Shown in pieces: positions 26,562 to 35,565 of a stretch of DNA of 64,000 nt; positions within the stretch are counted from its first letter, which is position 1; every line of letters starts with the position of its first letter. The stretch comes from Arthrobacter ruber (GTDB taxonomy: Bacteria; Actinomycetota; Actinomycetes; Actinomycetales; Micrococcaceae): assembly GCF_002954225.1 (NCBI RefSeq), contig NZ_PPTH01000015.1:248001-312000 (forward strand), written 5' to 3'. Below the pieces are notes generated by a model. The model saw only the letters and a program-made list of their open reading frames with translations, had not been told where the DNA came from and made no database searches. Made by a program: the position numbers and the translations under genes.

Positions 26562-27737
26562 GTGACCACCTACCCTGCTGCACCGCTGCACCCCGGGGTC
26601 GACGGCCCCCCGTCGGGAGACGGACTCCTGCGCATCGCCTCCATCGGGCCCCTGGCCCTGGAGACCGGGGGCGAGCTGCCCGACGTCCAGCTCGCCTTCG
26701 AGACCTGGGGCAGGCTCGACGCGGACCGTTCCAACGCGGTGCTCGTGCAGCATGCCCTGACAGGCAGCTCCCATGTGGCACGCGGTGCCTCGGAGGAGGA
26801 GGGCTGGTGGGACTCGCTCGTGGGCCCCGGCCGCACGGTGGACACCGACCGCTACTTCGTGGTGTCCGTCAACATGCTGGGAGGCTGCTACGGCTCGACG
26901 GGGCCGGCCAGCCTCGCACCTGACGGCACACCCTGGGGGTCGAGGTTCCCGTTCGTCACCATCCGCGACTCCGTGCGGGCCGAGGGCCTGCTCGCCGACC
27001 ACCTCGGCATCGACCGGTGGCATTCGGTGCTCGGCGGGTCGATGGGCGGGGCGCGCGCCCTCGAATGGGCACTGATGTATCCGCAGCGCGTGGAGCGGTG
27101 CGCTGTCATCGCCTGCACCGCCGCCAGCTCGGCCGAACAGATAGCGTTCGCCCAGGCGCAGGTGCAGGCCATCCGGCTCGATCCGGCGTACCGCGGCGGC
27201 GACTACTACGACGGCCCGCATCCGAGTGCGGGCCTCGGCATCGCCCGCCGCATCGCGCACATCACCTACCGTTCCGAGCGCGAGCTCCAGGCGCGCTTCG
27301 GTCGTGCGGAGCAGGACGCCGAGCAGCCGTTCGGGTCCGTCCTGCCCGCCGACCGGGGCCGCTACCAGGTGGAGAGCTACCTCGACCACCAGGCGGACAA
27401 GCTCGTGGACAGGTTCGACGCCAACAGCTACGTCATCCTGACCGAGGCCCTCATGAGCCATGACGCGGCGAGGGACCGCGGCAGCCTGGAGGACGCGCTG
27501 GCCACGGCGGCGTCGGAGTTCTTCATCGCGGCCGTCGACACCGACCGGCTCTACCTCCCGGAGCAGTCCGTGCGGCTCGCCTCCGGCCTGCCCGGGGAGG
27601 TCCCGGTGCACCGGATCTCCTCGCCGGTGGGCCACGACGCCTTCCTCACCCAAATCCACCAGCTCGACGACCAGCTCCGGGGAGCCTTCTATCCCACGGC
27701 GCAGGTACCGGTTGGGTTTCCTCCCGCGGACACCTAG
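26562..27737 (+). CDS. metX: Homoserine O-acetyltransferase
   Basis: 391 residues, alpha/beta-hydrolase fold; acetylates L-homoserine with acetyl-CoA. Nucleophile Ser160 lies in LGGSMGGARALEWA, the catalytic His in SSPVGHDAFLTQIHQLD, and the substrate-loop signatures HALTGSSHVA and NMLGGCYGSTGP are intact. GTG start 6 nt after metY, so the two form the methionine operon controlled by SAM. An O-succinyl preference cannot be fully excluded by eye, but the pairing with metY favours acetyl. Confidence 0.95.
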   Translation: MTTYPAAPLHPGVDGPPSGDGLLRIASIGPLALETGGELPDVQLAFETWGRLDADRSNAVLVQHALTGSSHVARGASEEEGWWDSLVGPGRTVDTDRYFVVSVNMLGGCYGSTGPASLAPDGTPWGSRFPFVTIRDSVRAEGLLADHLGIDRWHSVLGGSMGGARALEWALMYPQRVERCAVIACTAASSAEQIAFAQAQVQAIRLDPAYRGGDYYDGPHPSAGLGIARRIAHITYRSERELQARFGRAEQDAEQPFGSVLPADRGRYQVESYLDHQADKLVDRFDANSYVILTEALMSHDAARDRGSLEDALATAASEFFIAAVDTDRLYLPEQSVRLASGLPGEVPVHRISSPVGHDAFLTQIHQLDDQLRGAFYPTAQVPVGFPPADT

Positions 27738-27753
27738 GCTTGGAGCTAAGCCT
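27736..27753 (+). terminator. Possible weak terminator after metX
   Basis: AGGCTT and AAGCCT form 6-bp arms around GGAGCT, starting at the metX stop codon. Weak; it may instead be part of the promoter of the next small gene. Confidence 0.3.
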
Positions 27754-27825
27754 GCTTATTACTCGGCGGCAGGCCCGTCCGAGGTACACGGCCCCGGATC
27801 CATCGAGGGCGAAGAGGAGCTGTTC

Positions 27826-28068
27826 ATGGAACTGAGCACCATCGGCTGGAACCAGGAAGCACGCGACAAGATCCTGCTGGACTCCGACCGCGCGCTGCAG
27901 GGCGCGGTCCGCGAGGCCGTGGAGACGATGGACGGCAAGTCCCGCGACGAGGTGTACGAGTTCCTCTTCCAAAAACTGCAGCCGCAGTTCGTGGACTTCA
28001 AGCCAGGGCCCGATCTCAGTGCCTGCGCGGACGCGGTGGCCAACGGGGACGTCCAGCTCGACGCCTGA
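27826..28068 (+). CDS. Small acidic protein, function unknown
   Basis: 80 residues, ATG after GAAGAGGAG. The sequence looks real: normal amino-acid balance, helix-rich (RALQGAVREAVETMDGKSRDEVYEFLFQKL) and acidic, with two charged helices and a C-terminal DFKPGPDLSACADAVANGD. I recognise no family. No signal peptide or membrane segment. It lies 88 bases after metX and before a strong terminator, so it could be either the tail of the methionine operon or an independent gene. Confidence 0.65.
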   Translation: MELSTIGWNQEARDKILLDSDRALQGAVREAVETMDGKSRDEVYEFLFQKLQPQFVDFKPGPDLSACADAVANGDVQLDA

Positions 28069-28096
28069 GCGTCCTGCGGCACCGACGTCGCCGCCG

Positions 28097-28151
28097 GAAA
28101 GGACAGGACTGACCGCCCGGATGTCCTCGGGTCGGCCGTTCCTGTCCTTTC
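28097..28151. terminator. Bidirectional terminator with 12-bp perfect outer arms
   Basis: GAAAGGACAGGA (28097-28108) and its exact complement (28140-28151) enclose partly pairing CTGACCGCCCG/CGGGTCGGCCG. The right arm ends in CCTTTC, giving a short T-run. Lies between convergent genes. Confidence 0.75.
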
Positions 28152-28200
28152 GTCGTCCCGCCAGGGACCCGGTCCGGCGAGGACGGTGGCGATCGAGGAC

Positions 28201-29082
28201 CTAGTCGGCGGCGCCCGGCGGCATGCCCGGTCCGAAGATCGGCACCGGCTCGGGACGCTTGGCGATGATGCCGTCGCCCGAGGACTGGTGCCGCAGGCGG
28301 CGCAGCACCCAGGGCACGAAGTACTCCCGGGCCCAGACGAGATCCTCCGCACGGGCGGCACGCCAGGTCCGTGTCGGGAGTTCCTTGGGCCGCAGGGGTT
28401 CCAGGGTGTGCCGCACCGCGAGGGTGTCGAGGACCATCGCAGCGATGGTGTGATGGCCCAGGGGTGAGAAATGCAGCCGGTCGGAGGCCCACATCTGCGG
28501 GTCCGTGAGCTGGCGCAGCGCCCACATGTCGGCGATCAGCGCCTCGTGGCGTGCCGCGACGACGCGGAGGTTCTCGTTGTAGATGGCGGTCTTCGAGCGG
28601 ATGCTGCCGAGGACGGTCTCGCGGACGTCAGGGCCCGTGAACAGGATCACGGTGGCACCGGAGGTCGCCAGGGTCCCCACGACGCCGTCGAGCTTCTCGG
28701 CGAGCACGTCCGGGTCCCCGCCGGGCCGGAGCAGGTCGTTGCCGCCGGCCGAGATGCTCACCAGGTCGGGGCGCAGGGCCAGGGCGGCGTCCACCTGCTG
28801 GTCGATGATCTGCTGCAGCAGGCGTCCCCGGACCGCCAGGTTCGCGTACGCGAAGTCGCTCTGCCCGCGCGAGAGTTCCTCCGCGACCCGGTCCGCCCAG
28901 CCGCGGTTGCCGCCGATGCTCTCGGGGTTCGGGTCACCGATGCCCTCCGTGAAGGAGTCGCCCAGGGCGGCGTAGCGGTGCCACGGATGCGGCTCGGAGA
29001 CCAGGCTCGGGTCGATCATCGGCCCGTTCGGGATCGGGTCGCTCGCAGTCGGCAGGGGAGTCTCGGCGCTCGGTGGGGTCAC
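28201..29082 (-). CDS. SGNH/GDSL-family hydrolase
   Basis: 293 residues. Block I with nucleophile Ser43 is ALGDSFTEGIGD; block III is SISAGGNDLLRPGG; block V is DRLHFSPLGHHTIA with the Asp and His of the triad. It is thus an intact lipase/esterase-type hydrolase. No signal peptide is seen, so probably cytoplasmic; the substrate is unknown. The GTG start at 29082 has GACAAT 6 nt upstream, the same leaderless arrangement as its divergent neighbour. Confidence 0.87.
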   Translation of the reverse strand: MTPPSAETPLPTASDPIPNGPMIDPSLVSEPHPWHRYAALGDSFTEGIGDPNPESIGGNRGWADRVAEELSRGQSDFAYANLAVRGRLLQQIIDQQVDAALALRPDLVSISAGGNDLLRPGGDPDVLAEKLDGVVGTLATSGATVILFTGPDVRETVLGSIRSKTAIYNENLRVVAARHEALIADMWALRQLTDPQMWASDRLHFSPLGHHTIAAMVLDTLAVRHTLEPLRPKELPTRTWRAARAEDLVWAREYFVPWVLRRLRHQSSGDGIIAKRPEPVPIFGPGMPPGAAD

Positions 29083-29088
29083 CGGGTC

Positions 29089-29094
29089 ATTGTC
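29089..29094 (-). promoter_or_regulatory. -10 box, leaderless start of SGNH gene
   Basis: GACAAT on the reverse strand, 6 nt before the GTG at 29082. Confidence 0.4.
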
Positions 29095-29167
29095 GCAACT
29101 GCCGCCCCGCGTCCGCCACCGACCCCGGGACGCCCCCACCGCCGGTTCGGCGCCGAACGGGCCGTGC

Positions 29168-29173
29168 CAGAAT
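29168..29173 (+). promoter_or_regulatory. -10 box, leaderless start of esterase gene
   Basis: CAGAAT ends 6 nt before the ATG at 29180. Confidence 0.4.
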
Positions 29174-29179
29174 GGGGAC

Positions 29180-29860
29180 ATGACTGATTCTGCCGCCGGC
29201 ACCGCTGCGCCCTCCGTCGGTTCCTGGGATCCGGTGGTCCTGTGGTCGAAGCCCGAGGCCGAGCGCGCGGGCACACCCCTGCTCGTCCTGTTCCACGGGT
29301 ACATGGCCGACGAGGCGGACCTGATGGGTCTCACCGACCACCTGCCGCAGGAGTTCACGGTGGCGTCGGTCCGGGCACCCGCGCCGGCCGATTCCGGGTT
29401 CTCGTGGTTCCCGCTGGCACGCGAGGACGGTTACGCCGTGGAGCGTGTGGTGGAGACCGTCACCGCCGTCGGCGCGTGGCTCGATACCGTCCGCGGCGTC
29501 CACTCCAGCGTCAGCCTCCTCGGCTTCTCGCAGGGGATGGGGGTGGCGACGTCGCTCCTGCGCCACCGGCCCGCCGACTTCGCGTGCGTCGTCGGGCTGT
29601 CGGGGTTCACCGTCCCGTCCGAGGGCCACGCCTTCTTCCGCGACGACGAGGCCGCCGCCTCACCGGCGCCGTTCTTCTGGGGCCGGGACCAGGAGGATCA
29701 GGTCATCACGCCGGAGATGGTGGAGCTCACCCACGCCTGGCTGGTGAAGCACACCGCGCTGACCAAGATCCTCTACTCCAACATGTTCCACAGCATCAGC
29801 GAGCGCGAACTCGGGCATGTCCGGGAGTTCCTGAGCATGACGGTCCTCGGGCGCCGCTGA
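29180..29860 (+). CDS. Alpha/beta hydrolase (phospholipase/carboxylesterase type)
   Basis: 226 residues. Oxyanion region LLVLFHGYMADEADLMGLTDHL, nucleophile elbow with Ser117 in LLGFSQGMGVATSLL, and a C-terminal region with NMFHSISERELGHVREFL that supplies the catalytic His. It belongs to the small carboxylesterase/phospholipase (PF02230-like) group. No export signal. Single gene, divergent from the SGNH hydrolase and convergent with the S4 protein. Confidence 0.87.
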   Translation: MTDSAAGTAAPSVGSWDPVVLWSKPEAERAGTPLLVLFHGYMADEADLMGLTDHLPQEFTVASVRAPAPADSGFSWFPLAREDGYAVERVVETVTAVGAWLDTVRGVHSSVSLLGFSQGMGVATSLLRHRPADFACVVGLSGFTVPSEGHAFFRDDEAAASPAPFFWGRDQEDQVITPEMVELTHAWLVKHTALTKILYSNMFHSISERELGHVREFLSMTVLGRR

Positions 29861-29869
29861 CGGAAGGGC

Positions 29870-30112
29870 TCAGCCGCGCGTGACGCGGACCGCGGCGCCG
29901 TTGACGCTCACGGTGTCGCCGGGATGCAGCTGGCGTCCGCGGCGTTCCTCGATCTCGCCGTTGACCTGCACCAGCCCGTTGTCGATCAGCGCCTTCGCCT
30001 CAACGCCGTCCTCGGCGAGGGACGCCAGCTTGAGGAGCTGCCCGAGGCGGATCATGTCGTCCCGGATCGGGAGTTCTGCGGTGGTTGCGTCGTCGGTCAT
30101 GCTGTCCATCAT
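29870..30112 (-). CDS. RNA-binding S4 domain protein
   Basis: 80 residues. The S4 fold is easily seen: IRLGQLLKLASLAEDGVEAKALIDNGLVQVNGEIEERRG followed by LHPGDTVSVNG. This is the small YaaA/YbcJ-like type, thought to bind structured RNA. Two Met codons open the frame and another lies at residue 5 (30100); the true start could be any of these. Divergent from the DUF606 gene with only 29 bases between. Confidence 0.87.
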   Translation of the reverse strand: MMDSMTDDATTAELPIRDDMIRLGQLLKLASLAEDGVEAKALIDNGLVQVNGEIEERRGRQLHPGDTVSVNGAAVRVTRG

Positions 30113-30129
30113 GCCGGATGCCGCAGGTC

Positions 30130-30135
30130 TAGGCT
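30130..30135 (+). promoter_or_regulatory. -10 box, leaderless start of DUF606 gene
   Basis: TAGGCT ends 6 nt before the GTG at 30142. Confidence 0.45.
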
Positions 30136-30141
30136 GGACGG

Positions 30142-31113
30142 GTGTCTGATGCGCCTGCCCTTCCTCCCGCTGTCGGTTTTCCCCTCGCCCTCGCGGCAGG
30201 GCTCGCCATCCCTCTGCAGGGGAGGATCAACGGGGCACTCGGCACGGTGCTCGACGACGGCATCGCTGCGGCGCTCATCAGTTTCGGCACCGGCCTGGTC
30301 GTGATGGTCGCGCTCACACTGGTGCTGCCGAGCGCGCGTGCCGGTGCCCGCCAGATCGTCCCGTCGGTGCGCGAGCGCCGCTTCCCGCCCTACTACGTGG
30401 CGGCCGGTGCCATCGGGGCCTTCTTCGTGTTCTCGCAGTCGCTGACCATCGGCATCCTCGGCGTCGCGCTGTTCACGGTGGCGGCCGTCATGGGCCAGTC
30501 GCTCAGCGGCCTCCTCGTCGATAAGGCGGGCATCGGCCCCGGCGGGAAGCGGGCCGCGACGCCCATGCGCGTGATCGGCGTCGTCCTGACCGTCCTATCC
30601 GTGATCTGGGCCGTGTCGCCGCGCTTCGGGGCGGCGGGGGAGGTCTCGGGCTGGCTGGTCCCGGTCCTGCTGCCCGTCGCCGCCGGCGTGCTGATGAGCT
30701 TCCAGCAGGCCATGAACGGCACGGCGGCCCTGCACTACGGCACGCCGCTCGCGGCGACCCTCATGAACTTCATCGCCGGCACCGCGGTGCTGCTCACGGC
30801 GTGGCTGGTCAAGCTCGCGGTGGCGGGTCCGGGCAACCCGCTGCCGTCCGAATGGTGGTACTACCTCGGCGGACCGATGGGGTGCATCTTCATCGCCCTC
30901 GGCGCTCTCCTGGTCCGCAGCCTCGGGGTCCTGCTGACGGGCCTGTGCATGATCGGCGGGCAGCTCGTCGGCTCGCTCGCCCTCGACCTCGTGTTCCCCG
31001 CTCCCGGGACGATCGTGGTGTTCGCGACGGTCGCCGGGACCCTGCTGACGCTCGGCGCGATCATCCTCACCACCCTGCCCTGGCCCCGTCGCACACCGCG
31101 GACCGGTTCCTGA
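30142..31113 (+). CDS. DMT-family transporter, DUF606/YdcZ fused form
   Basis: 323 residues with about ten hydrophobic helices. Two homologous halves are visible: GFPLALAAGLAIPLQGRINGALGTVL at the start and LLPVAAGVLMSFQQAMNGTAALHYGTPLAATLMNFIAGT in the second half, the DUF606 signature with the conserved NG. Many bacteria carry two separate half-size YdcZ genes; here they are one polypeptide. Substrate unknown. A strong hairpin follows. Confidence 0.85.
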   Translation: MSDAPALPPAVGFPLALAAGLAIPLQGRINGALGTVLDDGIAAALISFGTGLVVMVALTLVLPSARAGARQIVPSVRERRFPPYYVAAGAIGAFFVFSQSLTIGILGVALFTVAAVMGQSLSGLLVDKAGIGPGGKRAATPMRVIGVVLTVLSVIWAVSPRFGAAGEVSGWLVPVLLPVAAGVLMSFQQAMNGTAALHYGTPLAATLMNFIAGTAVLLTAWLVKLAVAGPGNPLPSEWWYYLGGPMGCIFIALGALLVRSLGVLLTGLCMIGGQLVGSLALDLVFPAPGTIVVFATVAGTLLTLGAIILTTLPWPRRTPRTGS

Positions 31114-31175
31114 CGACACCGCACGGCCCCCGAGCGTCCCGAGCCGGACGCGGGCGTCCGCTGCGGGTCGGACAC

Positions 31176-31215
31176 GGGCAGGGGCTGCCCCCGGCACCGG
31201 GAGCAGCCCCTGCCC
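31176..31215. terminator. Bidirectional hairpin terminator
   Basis: Arms GGGCAGGGGCTGC...CCGG and CCGG...GCAGCCCCTGCCC form a near-perfect 19-bp stem with a tiny loop, between the convergent DUF606 and M28 peptidase genes. Confidence 0.75.
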
Positions 31216-31231
31216 GGACGGGACCCGGGAC

Positions 31232-32851
31232 CTAGCGGTCCGCGGCCTCGTGGTCGTGCTCCGGATGGAGCCCGCCGCCGCTCTCCGTGCCGCCCCCGAG
31301 GGGGTTGCCCTCGAAGCGGTCCTTCTTGCCCTTGCCCTTCACGGGAGCACCCGCGCCGTTGACGCCGAACGTGCTCTCCGCGTAGGTCACGGTCAGGTGG
31401 GCGACGGCGTCGCTCATCTGGTCGAGCGCCTCGAGGCTGAGGTTGTTCGTGTCGTCGCAGGCCGCGTGGTAGCACGCGTCGTAGGGAGCGCCCGCGACCC
31501 CGCCGAACAGGGTGGCCTGCTCCGCGGTCTTGATGCCCTCGGCGCCGGTGAAGAGGCCGCCCGCGGGGATGCCCTGCGCGATGAAGGGTCCGTAGTCGCT
31601 CCTGCCACTGAACGCGGTCTCGCCGGAGGCGAGACCCTGGGACGCGAAGTAGTCATGGAAGTCCTGCTCGATCTGCCCGGAGCCCTCGGGTCCGGCAGCG
31701 GCATCGGGGCCCACCGGGAAGGCGGAGTTGTCGCCGTCGTACACGAAGCGGCCGAAGTTCGGCGACCCGATCATGTCGAAGTTCAGGTACAGACCGACGG
31801 CGTCGAGCCCGCCCTTCTCCGCGAGGTCCGCGACGTAGAACTCGGACCCGAGCAGGCCCTCCTCCTCGGCGCCCCACCAGGCGAAGCGCACCTTGTTCGC
31901 GGTCTTGACCTTGCTCATACCCTCGGCCACCGCGAGGATCCCCGCGCTGCCCGTCCCGTTGTCGTTGATGCCCGGACCGGCGAGGACGCTGTCGAGGTGG
32001 GCGCCGACCATGACGACGTTGTCAGGATTCCCCGTGGAGGTCTCGGCGACGACGTTGTAGGTCTCGCGGTTCTCGGAGACGGTATCCGCGGCCACCCTGC
32101 CGGCGACGTCCTCGCCGATCAGGTCGACGCCCGCCGCGAAGCTCGCTCCGACCACGGGGATGTCGACGATGCCGGGTTCTCCGAGGGTGCCGGCGACGGC
32201 GCCCGTGTTGGCTCCGACGCCGGTGTTGAAGACGACGACGGCCGCTGCGCCTGCCGCCGCGGCATGGGTGGCCTTGACCGCGAAGGTGCAGCTGCCGCGC
32301 TGCACCAGGGCGATGGATCCGGGTGTGAAGCCGGCGAAGTCGGAGGCCTCGCAGCCGCTGGTGCCGGTGGCGCTCGCCGTGCCGTTCGTGTCCACGGCCT
32401 CGATGGCTCCCAAGACGTCTCCGGCGCCGGAGAACGTCATGGTGGCGACGTCGTCGGCGCCGTAGGTCGTGCCCAGGGGCTCGGTCCGCTCCAGGACGGC
32501 GGGGCTCAGTTCCGCGAAGTAGGGGAAGAGGAAGGGCTGGACGGTGGGCGAGTAGCCCGCCGCGCGCAGCTTCGCGACGATGTAGTCGACCGAGTCCGCG
32601 TAGCCCTCGGTGCCCGAGGCGCGGGTGTTGCCGTTGGCCTCCGCGATCGCGTCGAGCGCGGTGAGGTGGCCGACGACCTTGTCGACCGTCACCGCGGCCC
32701 GCAGCTTCTTGGAGGAGTTGTTGTTGCTGGTGTCGAAGGTGGGAGCGGCGTTGGCCGCGAAACCTGTGCCCGCCACGAGGGCGAGACCGCTGGCGAGTGC
32801 CAGCGCCGAGCGCCCGAAACGGGCGCGCGGACGACTGAAGGGACGAGTCAT
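31232..32851 (-). CDS. Secreted M28-family aminopeptidase with PA domain
   Basis: 539 residues. A Sec signal peptide (basic start, hydrophobic core about 14-30, Ala-x-Ala cleavage near 35) shows export. A PA domain (about 140-240; FAGFTPGSIALVQRGSCTFAVKATHAAAAGAAAVVVFN) is inserted before the metallopeptidase core. Di-zinc ligands are visible: GAHLDSV, GINDNGTGSAG, AEEEGLLGSEF, NFDMIG, and a His in CYHAACDDTNN. The C-terminus is Gly/Lys/Glu-rich with no anchor. The start chosen begins the signal peptide; the frame is open upstream to 33103 but lacks a signal sequence. Likely degrades peptides outside the cell. Confidence 0.92.
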   Translation of the reverse strand: MTRPFSRPRARFGRSALALASGLALVAGTGFAANAAPTFDTSNNNSSKKLRAAVTVDKVVGHLTALDAIAEANGNTRASGTEGYADSVDYIVAKLRAAGYSPTVQPFLFPYFAELSPAVLERTEPLGTTYGADDVATMTFSGAGDVLGAIEAVDTNGTASATGTSGCEASDFAGFTPGSIALVQRGSCTFAVKATHAAAAGAAAVVVFNTGVGANTGAVAGTLGEPGIVDIPVVGASFAAGVDLIGEDVAGRVAADTVSENRETYNVVAETSTGNPDNVVMVGAHLDSVLAGPGINDNGTGSAGILAVAEGMSKVKTANKVRFAWWGAEEEGLLGSEFYVADLAEKGGLDAVGLYLNFDMIGSPNFGRFVYDGDNSAFPVGPDAAAGPEGSGQIEQDFHDYFASQGLASGETAFSGRSDYGPFIAQGIPAGGLFTGAEGIKTAEQATLFGGVAGAPYDACYHAACDDTNNLSLEALDQMSDAVAHLTVTYAESTFGVNGAGAPVKGKGKKDRFEGNPLGGGTESGGGLHPEHDHEAADR

Positions 32852-33020
32852 GGGAGTCCTTCGGATGCAGGCGGGCCGGACGATCCGGACCGCGGAAGTG
32901 ACGTGGGTCACACGTCGGGGTGACCTCAACCTAGGGAGCATCCGACGCGCCGTCAAGGGTGCGGCCCGCCGCAGTCCGGACCCCGACGGGCGCGGCCCCT
33001 GGCGTGAGGAGGCGACCCGG

Positions 33021-33026
33021 TAGGCT
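33021..33026 (+). promoter_or_regulatory. -10 box upstream of glyS
   Basis: TAGGCT, giving a leader of about 105 nt before the glyS ATG. Confidence 0.4.
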
Positions 33027-33136
33027 TGATCCGGGAGCTTTCCGCGCCCCGCACGGCGGGGCGGACAGCCCTGCGACACGCGCCCCCCACCTGCGGACCG
33101 CACCCAGCGGCCTGCACAGAACTGGAGAAGAATCCC

Positions 33137-34525
33137 ATGGCAGCAGCCAAGTCAGCACTCGACCCCATCATCTCGCTCGCCAAGCGGCGCGGCTTCGTGT
33201 TCCAGTCGGGGGAGATCTACGGCGGCTCCCGCTCCGCCTGGGACTACGGACCCCTGGGCGCCGAGCTCAAGGAGAACATCAAGCGGCAGTGGTGGCAGAC
33301 CATGGTGCGCGGGCGCGAGGACGTCGTCGGGCTCGATTCCGCCGTCATCCTGCCCCGCCAGGTCTGGGAGGCCTCGGGCCATGTCGAGGTGTTCAGCGAC
33401 CCGCTGGTGGAGTGCCTCTCCTGCCACAAGCGGTACCGCGCGGACCACCTCGAGGAGGAGTTCGAGGAGAAGAAGGGCCGCGCACCCGAGAACGGGCTGC
33501 AGGACATCACCTGCGCCAACTGCGGCACCAAGGGCCAGTGGACCGAGCCGCAGGAGTTCTCCGGGCTCCTCAAGACCTTCCTCGGCCCCGTGGCCTCGGA
33601 GGAGGGCATGCACTACCTGCGCCCCGAGACCGCGCAGGGCATCTTCGTGAACTTCAACAACGTGCTCACCACCGCCCGCAAGAAGCCGCCGTTCGGTATC
33701 GGCCAGATCGGCAAGAGCTTCCGCAACGAGATCACGCCGGGCAACTTCATCTTCCGCACGCGCGAGTTCGAGCAGATGGAGATGGAGTTCTTCGTCGAGC
33801 CCGGCACGGACGAGGAGTGGCACCGGTACTGGATCGACCAGCGCTTCGCCTGGTACACCGACCTCGGTATCGACCCGGACAACCTGCGCCTCTTCGAGCA
33901 CCCGCTCGAGAAGCTGAGCCACTACTCCAAGGGCACCACGGACATCGAGTACCGCTTCGGCTTCACCGGCTCCGAGTGGGGGGAGCTCGAGGGCATCGCG
34001 AACCGCACGGACTTCGACCTCTCCACGCACTCGAAGCACTCCGGCACCGACCTCGGCTACTTCAACCAGGCCACCAACGAGCGCTTCACGCCGTACGTGA
34101 TCGAACCCGCGGCCGGCCTCACGCGCTCCTTCATGGCGTTCCTGGTGGACTCCTACACGGAGGACGAGGCGCCGAACGCCAAGGGCGGGGTGGACAAGCG
34201 CACCGTGCTCAGGCTCGATCCGCGCCTCGCCCCGGTCAAGGCCGCCGTGCTGCCGCTCAGCCGCAACGAGGACCTCTCCCCGAAGGCGAAGGACCTCGCG
34301 GCGCAGCTGCGCCGGGGCTGGAACATCGACTTCGACGACGCCGGCGCCATCGGCCGCCGCTACCGCCGCCAGGACGAGATCGGTACGCCGTTCTGCATCA
34401 CCGTGGACTTCGACACGCTCGAAGACCAGGCCGTGACCATCCGTGAACGCGACACCATGGCGCAGGAGCGGGTCTCCCTCGACCAGGTCCAGGGCTACCT
34501 CGCCGCACGCCTGGTCGGGGCCTGA
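33137..34525 (+). CDS. glyS: Glycyl-tRNA synthetase (dimeric, class II)
   Basis: 462 residues; charges tRNA-Gly with glycine. It is the single-chain alpha2 type of actinobacteria, not the alpha2beta2 GlyQS. Features: [26 protein letters not shown] at the N-terminus, zinc-type cysteine pairs CLSCHKRY and [10 protein letters not shown] in the insertion, motif 2 [25 protein letters not shown], and a C-terminal anticodon-binding domain. ATG with TGGAGAAG upstream. The stop overlaps the ATG of the next GNAT gene by one base. Confidence 0.97.
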   Translation: MAAAKSALDPIISLAKRRGFVFQSGEIYGGSRSAWDYGPLGAELKENIKRQWWQTMVRGREDVVGLDSAVILPRQVWEASGHVEVFSDPLVECLSCHKRYRADHLEEEFEEKKGRAPENGLQDITCANCGTKGQWTEPQEFSGLLKTFLGPVASEEGMHYLRPETAQGIFVNFNNVLTTARKKPPFGIGQIGKSFRNEITPGNFIFRTREFEQMEMEFFVEPGTDEEWHRYWIDQRFAWYTDLGIDPDNLRLFEHPLEKLSHYSKGTTDIEYRFGFTGSEWGELEGIANRTDFDLSTHSKHSGTDLGYFNQATNERFTPYVIEPAAGLTRSFMAFLVDSYTEDEAPNAKGGVDKRTVLRLDPRLAPVKAAVLPLSRNEDLSPKAKDLAAQLRRGWNIDFDDAGAIGRRYRRQDEIGTPFCITVDFDTLEDQAVTIRERDTMAQERVSLDQVQGYLAARLVGA

Positions 34526-35436
34526 TGGCCCTCGAGTACCGCGCCTGGCAGGAGGGGGACGACCTCCAGCTGCTCCAGCTGTGGGGCGGCCCCGAATCGG
34601 CGGCGGTCGAGCAGTTCCGTGGCTCGTTCCGTCCGCCGTCGGACAGCCCCTGGAACCGCTGCATCACCGCGGTGGACCAGGGGATCCCCGTCGCCGCCGG
34701 CTGTGTCTACGGTGCGGCCCTCCACCCGGACCGGCTCTGGTGCTACATCGAGGTCGCCGAGGACCACCGGCGCGCGGGCGTCGGCTCGACGCTGCTCACG
34801 ATGCTCCAGCACGAGGCCGCCGCCTCACCGTCCGGCATCACGGCCCTGCGGTCCAAGGTGACGCCTGGGACCACCGGTGCCGCGTTCGCCGATGCCACCG
34901 GCTTCGCGACCCTGCAGCGCTCGCGGCTCGTCGTCGTCGGACCCGGTGCCCTCGCGGCGCCCGCGTTCGACGACGCCGCCGGGCCGCAGCTCGAGGAAGC
35001 GGCCACCGGCTCGGTGGAGCTCACCCGCGCGCTGGCGTCCTTCTACGAGTCGGTGCACGCCTGGGACCGGGCGGAGCTCGGCCTCGGGCGCGCCCAGCAG
35101 CTGTTCCTCGGGGACGCGAGCGGCGCCGGCGGGGCGATCGTGCTGCGGGACCGGCCGAAGGCCGACGGCGGGGCGATCGCCGCGTTCGCGGTCAGCTACA
35201 CCCAGGCCCGCACCGACGACCCCGCGGACGTGCTGCTCGGGTACGACACCACGCTCGCACCGGCGGAGCAGCAGGCCGCCGTCGCCACGATGATCGCGAT
35301 GCTCGTGCACCAGTACCCCATCCAGCTCGAGGTGGACGACGCGATGGAAGCCCTCGTCGCCGTCGTCGAGCCCCTGCTCGCCACCGGCGCGGCACGGCTC
35401 GGGGGACCGGAGACCCTGGTGGTCGCGACGTCCTGA
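34525..35436 (+). CDS. GNAT-family acetyltransferase coupled to glyS
   Basis: 303 residues. The N-terminal half is a GNAT domain: [42 protein letters not shown] (acetyl-CoA motif with R-R-A-G-V-G) and ADATGFATLQRSRLVVV. The second half (about 150-303) has a weaker repeat of the same topology without the CoA motif. Translationally coupled to glyS (TGATG), an arrangement that suggests constant co-expression, but no functional link is known to me. Confidence 0.82.
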   Translation: MALEYRAWQEGDDLQLLQLWGGPESAAVEQFRGSFRPPSDSPWNRCITAVDQGIPVAAGCVYGAALHPDRLWCYIEVAEDHRRAGVGSTLLTMLQHEAAASPSGITALRSKVTPGTTGAAFADATGFATLQRSRLVVVGPGALAAPAFDDAAGPQLEEAATGSVELTRALASFYESVHAWDRAELGLGRAQQLFLGDASGAGGAIVLRDRPKADGGAIAAFAVSYTQARTDDPADVLLGYDTTLAPAEQQAAVATMIAMLVHQYPIQLEVDDAMEALVAVVEPLLATGAARLGGPETLVVATS

Positions 35437-35565
35437 GACGCCGCACCTGCGCGGCCTCGTGCCCGTGGTTCCGCCGGGATCCCGCCGATCGGCGTGTCGC
35501 GGCCCGACACGCACTCCGGACCAGGGAACGCGTGCACGACACCGCGAGGGACGCCGCCCGCACCG

